Source: JAWXCE01 sp033764775 (GTDB lineage: Bacteria > Pseudomonadota > Alphaproteobacteria > Rhizobiales > Rhodomicrobiaceae). Taken from it: a stretch of DNA of 64,000 nt. The notes below the pieces were generated by a model that was not told the DNA's origin, searched no databases, and saw only the letters and a list, made by a program, of their open reading frames with translations. Below are positions 7,287 to 15,700 of this stretch, piece by piece (positions within the stretch are counted from its first letter, which is position 1; every line of letters starts with the position of its first letter). Location of the stretch: positions 1-64,000 of the forward strand of contig JANRIQ010000032.1 in NCBI GenBank assembly GCA_033764775.1, read 5' to 3'. The position numbers were made by a program, and so were the translations under genes.

Positions 7287-8078
7287 ATGCAGGAATTTTT
7301 GAAAGCATTGCGCGCTGGTATGGTTGGCGCGACGGCGATTGTCGCGGCTTCGGGCGCGGCTTCGGCGGCTGACTTGAGCTACAAAGACGATCCGGTTGTC
7401 GAAGAAGCGCGCAAATTCGGCATCAGCTTTTACGCGGCCGCAACCACGGACTACGTCTTCCGCGGCCTTTCGCAAACCGCTGAAGAAGGCACGGTCCAAG
7501 CTGCCGTCGACCTGACCTACGGGATCGCCTATTTCGGCATCTGGGGTTCGGGCATCGACTTCGAGGATCCGGCGGCTGCTGATGTCGAACTCGACATCTA
7601 CGCCGGCATCAAGCCGACCTGGAAAAACATCACGTTCGATTTCGGCGCGATCTACTACTACTATCCGGGCGCGAATGACGGCGGCGCCGAGACGGACTAT
7701 GTCGAGTTCAAAGCCGGCGCGAGCGGCACGGTTTGGGACGGTCTGACGGCCGGCGTGACCGTGTACTACTCGCCGGACTTCAGCTTCGAGACGGGTGAAG
7801 CTTGGACTGTCGAGGGCACTGTGGCGAAAACGCTGCCGAAGCTCTGGAAGTTCGACCTGGTGGCCAGCGGTACCCTCGGCTACACGGACGTGGACGACCT
7901 CGGCGACTATGTCTACTGGAACCTCGGTCTGACGAAAACCTGGAGCAAGTTCTCGCTCGACGTTCGCTACTGGGACACGGACCTCGACGTGGGCAACAAC
8001 AACTTCGGCTGCTCCAACAACGACGCTTTCTCTTGCGACGAGCGGGTTGTCGGCACTTTCAAAGTCACGCTGCCGTAA
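7287..8078 (+). CDS. TorF-family putative outer-membrane porin
   Basis: 263 residues. A signal peptide (about 1-27, ending ASGAASA before ADLSY) is followed by alternating beta-strand segments rich in Tyr, Trp and Gly, such as FYAAATTDYVFRGLSQT and YWNLGLTKTWSKFSLDVRYWDT. TTDYVFRGLSQ is the signature opening of the TorF (Gcw-chp) family, and the chain ends in a hydrophobic strand with the terminal VTLP. It should form a beta-barrel in the outer membrane. The ATG at 7287 has AAGAAGAGG upstream; longer readings of the frame would precede the signal peptide. Codon use is cleaner than in its neighbours, as expected of a highly expressed gene, and a strong terminator follows. Confidence 0.85.
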   Translation: MQEFLKALRAGMVGATAIVAASGAASAADLSYKDDPVVEEARKFGISFYAAATTDYVFRGLSQTAEEGTVQAAVDLTYGIAYFGIWGSGIDFEDPAAADVELDIYAGIKPTWKNITFDFGAIYYYYPGANDGGAETDYVEFKAGASGTVWDGLTAGVTVYYSPDFSFETGEAWTVEGTVAKTLPKLWKFDLVASGTLGYTDVDDLGDYVYWNLGLTKTWSKFSLDVRYWDTDLDVGNNNFGCSNNDAFSCDERVVGTFKVTLP

Positions 8079-8101
8079 GCTGACAGGCATTTCTGAATTC
8101 G

Positions 8102-8127
8102 AACGGCTCGCTTCGGCGGGCCGTTTT
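8102..8127 (+). terminator. Intrinsic terminator of the porin gene
   Basis: A 10-bp stem (8102-8111 with 8116-8125, one U-G pair) closed by a UUCG tetraloop, ending in TTTT. It lies 23 bp after the porin stop. The UUCG loop makes it exceptionally stable. Confidence 0.85.
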
Positions 8128-8177
8128 GCTTTGCGCGCCAGGCTTGACGCGCGCTGTCGGGCGCCCACACTTCTCCT

Positions 8178-9203
8178 ATGCTGAAAATCGATGTGCATGG
8201 AGCCGGCGTCGTCGGCGTGTGGCAGGCGCTGACGCTGGCGCGGGCGGGGCACGCCGTACGGCTCATCGACTCGTCTCCGGCGCCGTTCGCGGCGGGCGCC
8301 AGTCGCCGCGCCGCCGCAATGATCGCGCCCTATTGCGAGGCGGAGGCGGGCGGTCCGCTCATTCTCGAATGGGGCCTGCGCTCCCTGGCTCTGTGGCGCG
8401 AGCATCATCCGGACCTCGTGCGGAACGGAACGCTTGTGGTCGCTGCGCCGCGCGACCGTCCCGAACTCACGCGCTTTGCGCGCCTGACGCAAAACTGGCG
8501 GCTGCTCGGCCGCGACGACCTTGCGTCGCTGGAGCCGTCCCTTGGCGAGCGACACGCCGCCGCGCTGTTCTATGCGGACGAAGCCCATGTGGAGCCGGCC
8601 ATCGCGTTGCCGCAACTGCTGCGCGATGCTCAGAACGCTGGCTGCGAGGTGGCGTTCGGCGCGGACGTCGGCGCTAAGCAAAGCGACCTTTCATTATCCT
8701 CGCGCGCGGACTGGATCATCGACTGTCGCGGCATGGCGGCTGCGCCGGACTTGCCAGGTTTGCGCGGGGTTCGCGGTGAGATGGCCGTCATTGCGAGCGG
8801 AGAGGTGCGCCTTTCTCGGCCCGTTCGGCTTTTGCATCCGCGTTTTCCGCTTTACATTGCGCCGTGGGCGGGCGGCCGCTTCATGGTCGGCGCGACCGTC
8901 ATCGAAAGCTCGGACCCCGGGACAGTCACAGTGCGCTCAGCGCTCGACCTGCTGGCGGCGGCGCTCGCCGTGCACCCAGCTTTCGCTGAAGCCCGCATCG
9001 AGGGGTTGCACGCCGAGGTGCGCCCAGCCTTCTCCGACAATCTCCCCCGCATCATCGCGAGCGGCCGCCGCATCCACGTCAACGGGGTTCATCGCCACGG
9101 CTTTTTGCTGGCCCCGGCGCTCGCCGAAATGGTTCGCGCGTATGTCGAAACCGGGGCCGCCCCGCCGGCCGAGGTCACCGCCGACGTGACGCCGGCGGCC
9201 TAG
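8178..9203 (+). CDS. FAD-dependent amino-acid oxidase/dehydrogenase family protein (ThiO-like)
   Basis: 341 residues of the DAO family. The dinucleotide-binding motif GAGVVG is at residues 8-13, followed by the acidic end of the second strand (VRLIDSS). AAAMIAPYCEAE and the C-terminal HVNGVHRHGFLLAPALAEMV match glycine oxidase ThiO, where the region contacts flavin and substrate. In the ThiO role it oxidises glycine to the imine used for the thiamine thiazole. No thi genes or TPP riboswitch are nearby, so thiamine synthesis is only a suggestion; another amine substrate is possible. It is monocistronic, 50 bp after the porin terminator. Confidence 0.75.
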   Translation: MLKIDVHGAGVVGVWQALTLARAGHAVRLIDSSPAPFAAGASRRAAAMIAPYCEAEAGGPLILEWGLRSLALWREHHPDLVRNGTLVVAAPRDRPELTRFARLTQNWRLLGRDDLASLEPSLGERHAAALFYADEAHVEPAIALPQLLRDAQNAGCEVAFGADVGAKQSDLSLSSRADWIIDCRGMAAAPDLPGLRGVRGEMAVIASGEVRLSRPVRLLHPRFPLYIAPWAGGRFMVGATVIESSDPGTVTVRSALDLLAAALAVHPAFAEARIEGLHAEVRPAFSDNLPRIIASGRRIHVNGVHRHGFLLAPALAEMVRAYVETGAAPPAEVTADVTPAA

Positions 9204-9348
9204 AATGACTGCTAAAAACCACAGTCAAGCTCATACTTAAAATTGTTAATAAAGCCTTGATGCAACCTTAAATTGGGTGCAAGCTTCGGTGGTTTTCAAT
9301 AAGTACGGTTGCAAGACTTGTGAAACACATCTTTTGAGTGAGCTCACC

Positions 9349-10449
9349 ATGGCGTTTTTCAGCCTGACGGGCGACAGAGAGGTCGCCAAACCATTCTTGA
9401 GGGCGACAAAGGCGAGCTTCAGCCTCAACGCTCTGTTGTTCAAGACGATGATCCGCGCGGCCCATCACGGCGCGCTGCCCTTGCGAGGGCGGAACTTCGC
9501 CGTGTTCGTCACCTTCACTGAAATGCCGTATGTGGCGGAATACGTTTATCGTCACCTAGACTTCCTGAACGCCAACAATTTCAATGTCATCGTCGTCTCC
9601 AACAGCAAGAAGATCAACGAACAGTCGCTTCGCGAGTTGAAGGCTCGCTCGCTCGCTGTGCTTGAGCGACCGAATGTGGGCTACGACTTCGGCGCTTACC
9701 GCGACGGCGTTCTCTGGGTGGCGCAACACTTTGAGGCGAGCGACCGTCTTTTGCTTCTGAACGACAGCGTTTTCGGCCCGATCAACATAAAGAGCGACCT
9801 GTTTTCTCGCGCCTTCTCGCTCGACGCCGACATCATCGGCCTTCTGGAGAGCATGGAGCATAGGTATCATTTCCAGAGTTTCTGGATTTTGTTCAACCGC
9901 AACGTTACGGCGTCGCAGAAATTCGTCGATTACTGGCGCTCTGTTCCTTACTATAAGGATAAGCTGTCGGTCGTTGAAAAACTCGAGACCCGAATCCTAA
10001 ACTATTTCCTGCAAGCCGATTTCCGGAGTGAAGCGATCTTCCAGGTCGACGTGGTGACCCGCCAAGCCATGGCCGGCTTCATGCGTGAAATCGACCAGAT
10101 CATCAGCGCCTCCGCGGGTCGCGACAGCGAGAGCCTTGAGGCGCCTGCGCGCCCGGAGCCCACAACGCCCGCGGAGCGTCTGCGCGCGTCCCAGCGCGGC
10201 ACGCCGCTTCGCGCCCGGCTCGACTATCTGCGCCAGATCGTGGGCATCCTCAACCATGGCGTGCCGATGAACCCGTCGGTGTTCATGTGGCGCACGCTGC
10301 TGCAAGAGTTCCAGTTCCCTTACATCAAACGAGAAATATTCACCCGCAACCCGGTGAGCGAGCCGAACATCCTTTCGGCTTACGACGTCACGGCCGCCTG
10401 CGGCTATCCGGTCGAGCTGGTGCGCAGCTATCTGAGGGGGGCGAGATGA
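9349..10449 (+). CDS. Rhamnan synthesis protein F (RgpF)-family protein
   Basis: 366 residues from the ATG at 9349 (an in-frame GTG at 9277 would add 24 residues and has no clear ribosome-binding site). The core FAVFVTFTEMPYVAEYVYRHLDFLNANNFNVIVVSNS, given here as FAVFVTFTE with VSNSKKIN, and the stretch NVGYDFGAYRDG plus LLLNDSVFGP are hallmarks of RgpF, which builds rhamnose-glucose polysaccharides. The C-terminal part (from about 290) is a charged linker and a NHGVPMNPSVFMWRTLLQ segment. It overlaps the next gene by 4 bp. With two methyltransferases it suggests synthesis and methylation of a surface glycan, or flagellar glycan given the location. It is probably a cytoplasmic or membrane-associated glycosyltransferase. 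Confidence 0.78.
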   Translation: MAFFSLTGDREVAKPFLRATKASFSLNALLFKTMIRAAHHGALPLRGRNFAVFVTFTEMPYVAEYVYRHLDFLNANNFNVIVVSNSKKINEQSLRELKARSLAVLERPNVGYDFGAYRDGVLWVAQHFEASDRLLLLNDSVFGPINIKSDLFSRAFSLDADIIGLLESMEHRYHFQSFWILFNRNVTASQKFVDYWRSVPYYKDKLSVVEKLETRILNYFLQADFRSEAIFQVDVVTRQAMAGFMREIDQIISASAGRDSESLEAPARPEPTTPAERLRASQRGTPLRARLDYLRQIVGILNHGVPMNPSVFMWRTLLQEFQFPYIKREIFTRNPVSEPNILSAYDVTAACGYPVELVRSYLRGAR

Positions 10450-11816
10450 GTTGGCTTGAAAGTGTGCGGGATCCGATCGACTGGGCCTGCGTGTATTGCG
10501 GCGAGGCCGGCTCGCTCCAGCACCACAAGTCTTACCGATATAAGGATTATGATTATCACCTTCACCGCTGCGGACGCTGCCGCAGCCTCATTTACGATCC
10601 ATCGGCCATGGGGCCGCTGTTCGGCAGGGCGCCGGAATACACGCAGTCGCGCACTGGCATGAAATACTACTTCGAGGTCGGCTATTCGCCGCGCTTCACG
10701 GCCCAATGCGCCGTCGCCGCGATCCCGGATATCGGCTTGGACGCGCTCAAGGGCTACAACTTCCTTGATATCGGCGCAGGGAACGGCGTCGGCTCCTTCA
10801 TTGCGCAGGATTTGTTCGGCCTCGCGGTCCAGGCGGTGGAACCGTCGCTTACGGGCGAACACGGGCGTGAGTTGTTCGGCCTCGACGTGGAGCGCCGCTA
10901 CTTCGAGCAGTTTGACGACGAGCTGCTGTCGCGGCTGAAATCGAAGCCGTGCCTTGTGCATCTGGACGCCGTGATCGAGCATTTGCGCGATCCGCGCACC
11001 CTGCTGAAGAACCTCACGCAAAGCCTCGATGTGCGCGTTCTGTGCGGGCTTGTGCCCGACGGCGACGAGATCCACCTGCATGAGCCGTTCTCCACCTCGC
11101 TGCCGTTTCTCGCGCCGAGCGATCATGTGCACCTGCCGACCGCGGAAGGCATGGCGCAGCTGTTCCGCGATCTCGGCTTCCCGCATGTGCGGGTGGAGAA
11201 GGACTGCAAATTGCTGATCGTCACCGGCGCAAAAGAGCCGATGCCCGAGCCGTCGGCCCAGCGAACGGACATCGTCACCGCCTGGCTGCAGGAGCGTCTC
11301 GCGCAGCATTGGAGCGCGCCCGTGGCGCAGGGCGCTATGGCGCGTATGCTCATCGACGCCGTCGGCCGCAACCAGCCTGCGCGCGTCAAAGCCCTCTCAG
11401 AAAGGCTGCTCCCGAAGCTCGACCCCGCGCCGCTTATCCGCAAGCTCGACGGCGGCGCCTCTTGGGACGACATTCCCTTTTATTGCGGGGATGTGAGCTT
11501 CTGGCTCGCGGTCGATCACCTGCGCAACGCGCGTTTTGACGACGCCCTCGCTGCGCTCGACGTGCCCGAAGCGTTCGCCGCCCGCATCTCGGTCGATTAT
11601 CCGGAATTCGCGATGAACCCACAGCTCTACAAATGGGAGGCGCGCCTGCTGAAGGCCGAGATCTTCAAACTTCAGGGACGCCTGGCCGAGGCGCGTGAGT
11701 TGCTTATCAGCGTTCTCGACGCTCTGGCCGATCCGTTCAGCCCCCCGCCCGAGCCCATCGCCAGTCGCGCGCAGACCGCGCTCGCGGGCCTTACGCCGGA
11801 AAAAGCAGCAGCTTAA
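10446..11816 (+). CDS. Class I SAM-dependent methyltransferase with N-terminal zinc ribbon
   Basis: 456 residues. Four cysteines (15, 18, 42, 45) form a zinc-ribbon module, then the SAM-binding motif LDIGAGNGVG lies at about 107-116 and HLDAVIEHLRDP follows near 180. This layout is known for methyltransferases that modify sugars or lipid-linked glycans. The C-terminal third (about 300-456) is helical, with repeats such as LKAEIFKLQGRLAEARELL that look like a TPR-type segment. The ATG overlaps the rgpF stop (ATGA). The substrate is unknown; the rgpF-like neighbour points to a glycan. Confidence 0.78.
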   Translation: MSWLESVRDPIDWACVYCGEAGSLQHHKSYRYKDYDYHLHRCGRCRSLIYDPSAMGPLFGRAPEYTQSRTGMKYYFEVGYSPRFTAQCAVAAIPDIGLDALKGYNFLDIGAGNGVGSFIAQDLFGLAVQAVEPSLTGEHGRELFGLDVERRYFEQFDDELLSRLKSKPCLVHLDAVIEHLRDPRTLLKNLTQSLDVRVLCGLVPDGDEIHLHEPFSTSLPFLAPSDHVHLPTAEGMAQLFRDLGFPHVRVEKDCKLLIVTGAKEPMPEPSAQRTDIVTAWLQERLAQHWSAPVAQGAMARMLIDAVGRNQPARVKALSERLLPKLDPAPLIRKLDGGASWDDIPFYCGDVSFWLAVDHLRNARFDDALAALDVPEAFAARISVDYPEFAMNPQLYKWEARLLKAEIFKLQGRLAEARELLISVLDALADPFSPPPEPIASRAQTALAGLTPEKAAA

Positions 11817-11826
11817 AGGGACACCC

Positions 11827-12771
11827 ATGTTTCAGGATCAGTGCGCCTTCTCCATCGACGCCGCCACGAAGTTTCATCGCAACCTCTATATTTACGGCTG
11901 GTTCCATCGGCCGGGCGCGCCTCTCCAAGCCGTGCGTCTGCGGGCGAAGGGCGTGCTGCACCAGTTCGCCCAGATCAATGTCCCGCACCATGCGGTGGAG
12001 CCGGCCCTCGGCCCTGGAAAAGGCTTCGTCATTCAAGCGCTTCTCGCAAAGCCCGATTACCCGGAAGACGCGCTGATCGAATTCCAGGTGAGGGGCGAGT
12101 GGGTGAGCGCGCCCTTGCAGGAGTTGCTGCGCGAGCGCGAGGAGAGCGATCCGTCCGGCCGTATGGATAAGGACTTTCAGGAAACCATCCGCCGCATGCC
12201 CGGCCGCCCGAAGTTGCTCGACATCGGCGGGCGCGACCGCAGCGCCATCGACCGCAGCAAGCAATTCCCCAACGCCGACGTCACCGTGCTCGACATTCTG
12301 CCCGGCTCGAACGTCGATGTGGTCGGCGACGCGCACGAACTGTCGAAGCTGTTCGAGCCGGAAACCTTCGATGCGGTCTACAGCGTTTCGGTGTTCGAGC
12401 ATTTGCTGATGCCGTGGAAAGTCGCGGTGGAGATCAACAAGGTGCTGAAAACCGGCGGCGTCGGCCTCGTCTCCACGCATCAAACGCTCGGCATGCACGA
12501 CGAGCCGTGGGACTTCTACCGCTTCTCGGCGCACGCCTGGGATTCCCTGTTCAACAGCGAGACGGGTTTCGTGATCGAAAACCGCTGCCAGAGCATGGCG
12601 TCCTTCATCCTGCCGCTCATCTACCGCGCGAACAAACGGGAAGCGGAGCAAGCTGCGGGCTTTGAGTCCTCGGTGGTGCTGTTCCGCAAGATCGGCCCGA
12701 CCGCCCTCGACTGGAATGTGCCCCTGAACAAGGTGATCGCCACCATGTACCCATCGAACGCGGCTGCGTAG
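11827..12771 (+). CDS. Class I SAM-dependent methyltransferase, glycan-cluster type
   Basis: 314 residues. The first 100 are a beta-rich domain (FHRNLYIYGWFHRPG) that I do not recognise. Residues 131-136 (LDIGGR) begin the SAM-binding region, and VFEHLLMPWKVAVEINKVLKTGG is the post-motif II region of Methyltransf_11/23 enzymes. It starts 10 bp after the preceding methyltransferase, so the three genes from 9349 form an operon. It ends 5 bp from the stop of the convergent fliM, with no obvious terminator between. Confidence 0.75.
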   Translation: MFQDQCAFSIDAATKFHRNLYIYGWFHRPGAPLQAVRLRAKGVLHQFAQINVPHHAVEPALGPGKGFVIQALLAKPDYPEDALIEFQVRGEWVSAPLQELLREREESDPSGRMDKDFQETIRRMPGRPKLLDIGGRDRSAIDRSKQFPNADVTVLDILPGSNVDVVGDAHELSKLFEPETFDAVYSVSVFEHLLMPWKVAVEINKVLKTGGVGLVSTHQTLGMHDEPWDFYRFSAHAWDSLFNSETGFVIENRCQSMASFILPLIYRANKREAEQAAGFESSVVLFRKIGPTALDWNVPLNKVIATMYPSNAAA

Positions 12772-12776
12772 GCTGC

Positions 12777-13730
12777 TCAATCGCCGCCGAACGGCTCCAC
12801 GTCCTCGGCCGCTAGCGCAGCGGCGAGGGCGTCGGACGCCGACACCTCGTCCTCCAGGATGAGCGTCAGGTACCCGCCGGATTGCCCGAGGGCGCAGCGA
12901 AACAGGCGCTGATCGCCGCTCTCCAGAAACACCTTGCCGAAACCTGAGCCAGGAAAGGTGAGCACCGTCCCCGGCGCCGCGTCGGCCAGGGCGGCGAGCG
13001 TCGCAGGTTCGGCCTCCAGCGTCGCCACCATCGGCATGTCGGCCCGCGCCACTCGCCGCCGCATCGAGGCCATCCAATCCTCGTCCGCCAGGCCCTGCAC
13101 AGAGGCCGACCGCTCCGTTTCCAGCCGTTTGCGCACCGGCCCCAGCGCCGCCTGCGGGATGATGACGAACATGCGGCCGCCGCTCTCATGAAGTTGAAAC
13201 AGCAGTTGCGCGCTGAGCACGGGGAAATTCGTCTGCCCCAGCGTGGTGAAATCGACCGAGGTCTCCACCCGCTCCACCTCCATGGTCATCTCGGACACCG
13301 GCGCGAACGCCGCCTCGAGCGCTCTGGCCGCCTCCTCCGCGATCTGCCGCGCCACCCGCGCCTCCAGCACCGTGAACGGCCGCACCGCCACATAAGGCGG
13401 CTCGCTCATGTCGCCGCCGAACAGCGCCTCCATCAGCGTGTAGACGAACCGGCGATCAAGGCCGATCAGCACCCGCGCGCTCCAGGCCCGCACGTGGAAA
13501 ATCACGGCGATGCTGTCGTCGTAGGCCTCGAGCACATCCCAGGACGAACCGTTCTCCACCTGGTTGAGAAAGACCTGCGCCTGGGCCGCGCTGTAGCTCC
13601 GCATGGCCTCGCCGCACGCCGCCGCCACCCGCTCCATGGCCGATTGCAACACGGGCATGCGGTCGACGCTGAGCTGCGCCGATTGCTGCAGCCGCTCGGC
13701 CGTGAACGCCTCGATTTTGGGCGCCGTCAT
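12777..13730 (-). CDS. fliM: Flagellar motor switch protein FliM (atypical N-terminus)
   Basis: 317 residues. The middle domain (about 30-220) has the FliM/CheC pattern, and the C-terminus (about 245-305: ATLEAEPATLAALADAAPGTVL, here ATLEAEPATLAALADAA) is a SpoA/FliN-type domain. It forms the C-ring face that binds CheY-P and sets rotation direction. The usual LSQxEIDALL peptide for CheY-P is not seen in the first 15 residues (MTAPKIEAFTAERL), as in other divergent rhizobial FliM. Its ATG overlaps the fliG stop by 4 bp. No fliN follows before the glycan cluster. Confidence 0.85.
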   Translation of the reverse strand: MTAPKIEAFTAERLQQSAQLSVDRMPVLQSAMERVAAACGEAMRSYSAAQAQVFLNQVENGSSWDVLEAYDDSIAVIFHVRAWSARVLIGLDRRFVYTLMEALFGGDMSEPPYVAVRPFTVLEARVARQIAEEAARALEAAFAPVSEMTMEVERVETSVDFTTLGQTNFPVLSAQLLFQLHESGGRMFVIIPQAALGPVRKRLETERSASVQGLADEDWMASMRRRVARADMPMVATLEAEPATLAALADAAPGTVLTFPGSGFGKVFLESGDQRLFRCALGQSGGYLTLILEDEVSASDALAAALAAEDVEPFGGD

Positions 13731-14743
13731 TCGTTCTCCTCCGGCGGTTTGATTTCAAGCGCGCCGCGCTCCGCCATGTCGAGCGCCAGGTCGGCGATGG
13801 CGCGGCGCACTTTCTGTGCGTCCTTGGGCGGCGGCCCGCCAATGCTCAACTCCTGCTCAATCATGCGCTTCGTGCGCGCGGGCAGAACGGCCAGGATGGC
13901 GTCCCGAAGGCCCGCCTCGACGCCGGACAAGGCGACGATGATTTGCTCCGGCGGGACGGTGGCGAACAGAGTGGTGCGGCTGGCGTCGGGCATCCTGGCG
14001 ATGTCCTCGAAGGTGAACAGCAGCCCTTTCACCACCCGCGCTTCCTTGGGCTTGTGCGAGTGCAGGCTGTCCAGCACCTCGTCCATGTCCCGCCGGTCCA
14101 TCTTGTTGATGATGTCCGCGACGCGGGCGTGAATGTTCGGCCCGGAGACGCGGGAGATCTTCTGCAGAACCTCATCGCGGATGACGGCCTCCAGCAGGCG
14201 TAGCGCCGGCTCGAGAACCATGCCCGTCGCCAGGATGCGCCGCACGATCTCATTGCGTAGGGACGGCGGGAGCAGGGCGATGACCGCCGCCGCCGTCGCG
14301 GGCGACGTTTTCGACAGGATGTAGGCGGCCACTTGCGGGTGCTCCTTCGCCAGATGCTGGGCGAGAGGGGCGTGGGGAATGTCGTTGAGGCGGGGCCACA
14401 CCGCGTTGTTGGCGCGGGAGCGCACCTCCGACATGATCTGACGCACCTGCTCGGCCGGGATCACGCCCGTGAGCAACGCCTCGGCGTCCTCGAAGCCGCC
14501 CTTCACGGCCCGGTCGGCGGCCAGCTGCCGCGCGAACTCATGCACCAGCGTCTCGATCGCGGCGGAGGGCACGGCGCCCAGGTCGGCCGCCGAGCGCGCC
14601 AGCGCGCGGATTTCATCCTCGCTGAAGTGCTTCAGCACCTTGGCGGCGGAGGCTTTCGTCATGGCGAGCAGCAGCGCGGCCGCTTTGCCGGAGCCTTGCA
14701 GCCCCTTCGGCAGCGCGCCAGACGCGCCCGTCGATCCGTCCAT
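13727..14743 (-). CDS. fliG: Flagellar motor switch protein FliG
   Basis: 338 residues, the usual length. The N-terminal domain (about 15-110) begins GSGKAAALLLAMTKASAAKVLKHFSEDEI-like; the middle domain contains LAKEHPQVAAYILSKTSP (the EHPQ motif that contacts FliM); the C-terminal domain carries torque helix charges in FEDIARMPDAS and NEIVRRILATG. It transmits torque from the stator to the rotor. The ATG at 14743 is the first giving the normal N-terminus. It heads a leftward fliG-fliM pair, divergent from ftcR, with a 205-bp shared control region. Confidence 0.92.
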   Translation of the reverse strand: MDGSTGASGALPKGLQGSGKAAALLLAMTKASAAKVLKHFSEDEIRALARSAADLGAVPSAAIETLVHEFARQLAADRAVKGGFEDAEALLTGVIPAEQVRQIMSEVRSRANNAVWPRLNDIPHAPLAQHLAKEHPQVAAYILSKTSPATAAAVIALLPPSLRNEIVRRILATGMVLEPALRLLEAVIRDEVLQKISRVSGPNIHARVADIINKMDRRDMDEVLDSLHSHKPKEARVVKGLLFTFEDIARMPDASRTTLFATVPPEQIIVALSGVEAGLRDAILAVLPARTKRMIEQELSIGGPPPKDAQKVRRAIADLALDMAERGALEIKPPEENE

Positions 14744-14899
14744 GACAGCCTCATCCCTAACGCCGGCGCAGGCCAACTGCTGCGATTTGGCTGGTGCGGA
14801 GCTAACCGCCCGCCGGCGAAGACGAGGACAGCGCTGCAACACTTTGGCGCGAGCCGCAGCTACAGTACACTTTAAGATTGCAGGGCGCGGCGCGGGTCA

Positions 14900-14914
14900 G
14901 TTAACAGATGTTAA
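14900..14914. promoter_or_regulatory. Direct repeat GTTAA-N5-GTTAA upstream of ftcR
   Basis: Two GTTAA elements start at 14900 and 14910, 10 bp apart, 34 bp upstream of the ftcR start. A tandem repeat at one helical turn is how OmpR-type regulators (the family of FtcR) usually bind DNA. Autoregulation by FtcR or control of fliG is inferred. It also resembles a CtrA box but with a 6-bp rather than 7-bp gap. Confidence 0.35.
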
Positions 14915-14948
14915 GCGGTATTCGCAGAATAAAAGAGGGGAAAATTTT

Positions 14949-15620
14949 ATGATAATTATAGTAGATGAGCGGGAGGCCGTGCTGAACGGCTACAGTGCTT
15001 GTTTCGATCGCGAAGGAATACCTGTCACAGGACTGCTTCCGGCGGATTTCGGCGCGTGGGTCGGCGACGCCGCCGCTGAAGACATGAGCTGCGTCGAGGC
15101 GTTCCTCTTAGGGGATTTTGGCGCCCGGCGCGATTTGCCCGGCAAGATCAAGGCGCGTTCGGCGGCGCCGGTCATCGCGCTGTCCGACGCGCGCAGCCTA
15201 GATGAAACGCTCAACCTGTTCGCGTCCGGCGTCGACGACGTGCTGCGCAAGCCCGTGCATGTGCGCGAGATCCTGGCCCGCATCAACGCCATCACGCGCC
15301 GCACCGCGGGCGAGGACGCGGACAAGGGTAACGCTCCGCTGCGCTGCTATTTCGACGGGCGCGACCCCGAAGTGGCGGGTGCGCCGATGCCGCTGCCGCG
15401 CCGCGAGCGCCGCATTCTGGAATATCTGGTGCAAAACCGGGGGCGGCGCGTCACCAAAGCGCAGATCTTCAACCATGTGTACGGCTTGCTCGACGACGGC
15501 ATCGACGAAAACGTCATCGAAAGCCACACGAGCAAGCTGCGCAAGAAGCTGCGGCATCGTTTGGGCTACGATCCGATCGATTCGCAACGCTATCTCGGCT
15601 ACCGGCTGCTCGTTGCGTGA
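14949..15620 (+). CDS. ftcR: Flagellar transcriptional regulator FtcR (OmpR-type)
   Basis: 223 residues. An N-terminal receiver-like domain (about 1-115) is followed by a winged-helix domain (about 130-223) with PLPRRERRILEYLVQNRGRRVTKAQI-type helices and the C-terminal RYLGYRLLVA hairpin. The position directly before flgE, and the length, match FtcR, the orphan activator of flagellar genes in Brucella and rhizobia. The receiver begins MIIIVDEREAV; the aspartate normally phosphorylated is not clearly in place (nearest is Asp57 in LLGDFG), fitting control without a partner kinase. AGAGGGG lies 7 nt upstream of the ATG. Confidence 0.88.
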   Translation: MIIIVDEREAVLNGYSACFDREGIPVTGLLPADFGAWVGDAAAEDMSCVEAFLLGDFGARRDLPGKIKARSAAPVIALSDARSLDETLNLFASGVDDVLRKPVHVREILARINAITRRTAGEDADKGNAPLRCYFDGRDPEVAGAPMPLPRRERRILEYLVQNRGRRVTKAQIFNHVYGLLDDGIDENVIESHTSKLRKKLRHRLGYDPIDSQRYLGYRLLVA

Positions 15621-15661
15621 GCGCAGGGTCGCCGACAGCTTCGCGAAAGGCCGAGGCGCTA

Positions 15662-15700
15662 CCATCGCCGCGTTATGAGCTAACGGGGGCGCGGCGATGG
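15662..15700 (+). promoter_or_regulatory. Hairpin enclosing the flgE start codon
   Basis: An 11-bp perfect inverted repeat: CCATCGCCGCG (15662-15672) and CGCGGCGATGG (15690-15700), with a 17-nt loop. The 3' arm contains the flgE ATG (15697-15699), and the loop carries the G-rich ribosome-binding site. In mRNA it would hide the start codon, so it is a candidate translational switch for hook protein. Only the pairing is seen; function is inferred. Confidence 0.6.

Noticed and set aside
7101..8681. A 526-codon open frame on the minus strand, opposite the porin and ThiO-like genes.
   Set aside because: It covers two well-supported genes on the other strand, shows no motif and consists of Arg/Ala/Gly-rich shadow text typical of GC-rich antisense frames.
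14901..14914. CtrA box upstream of ftcR.
   Set aside because: The two TTAA elements are six rather than seven bases apart; kept only as a 10-bp-period direct repeat.
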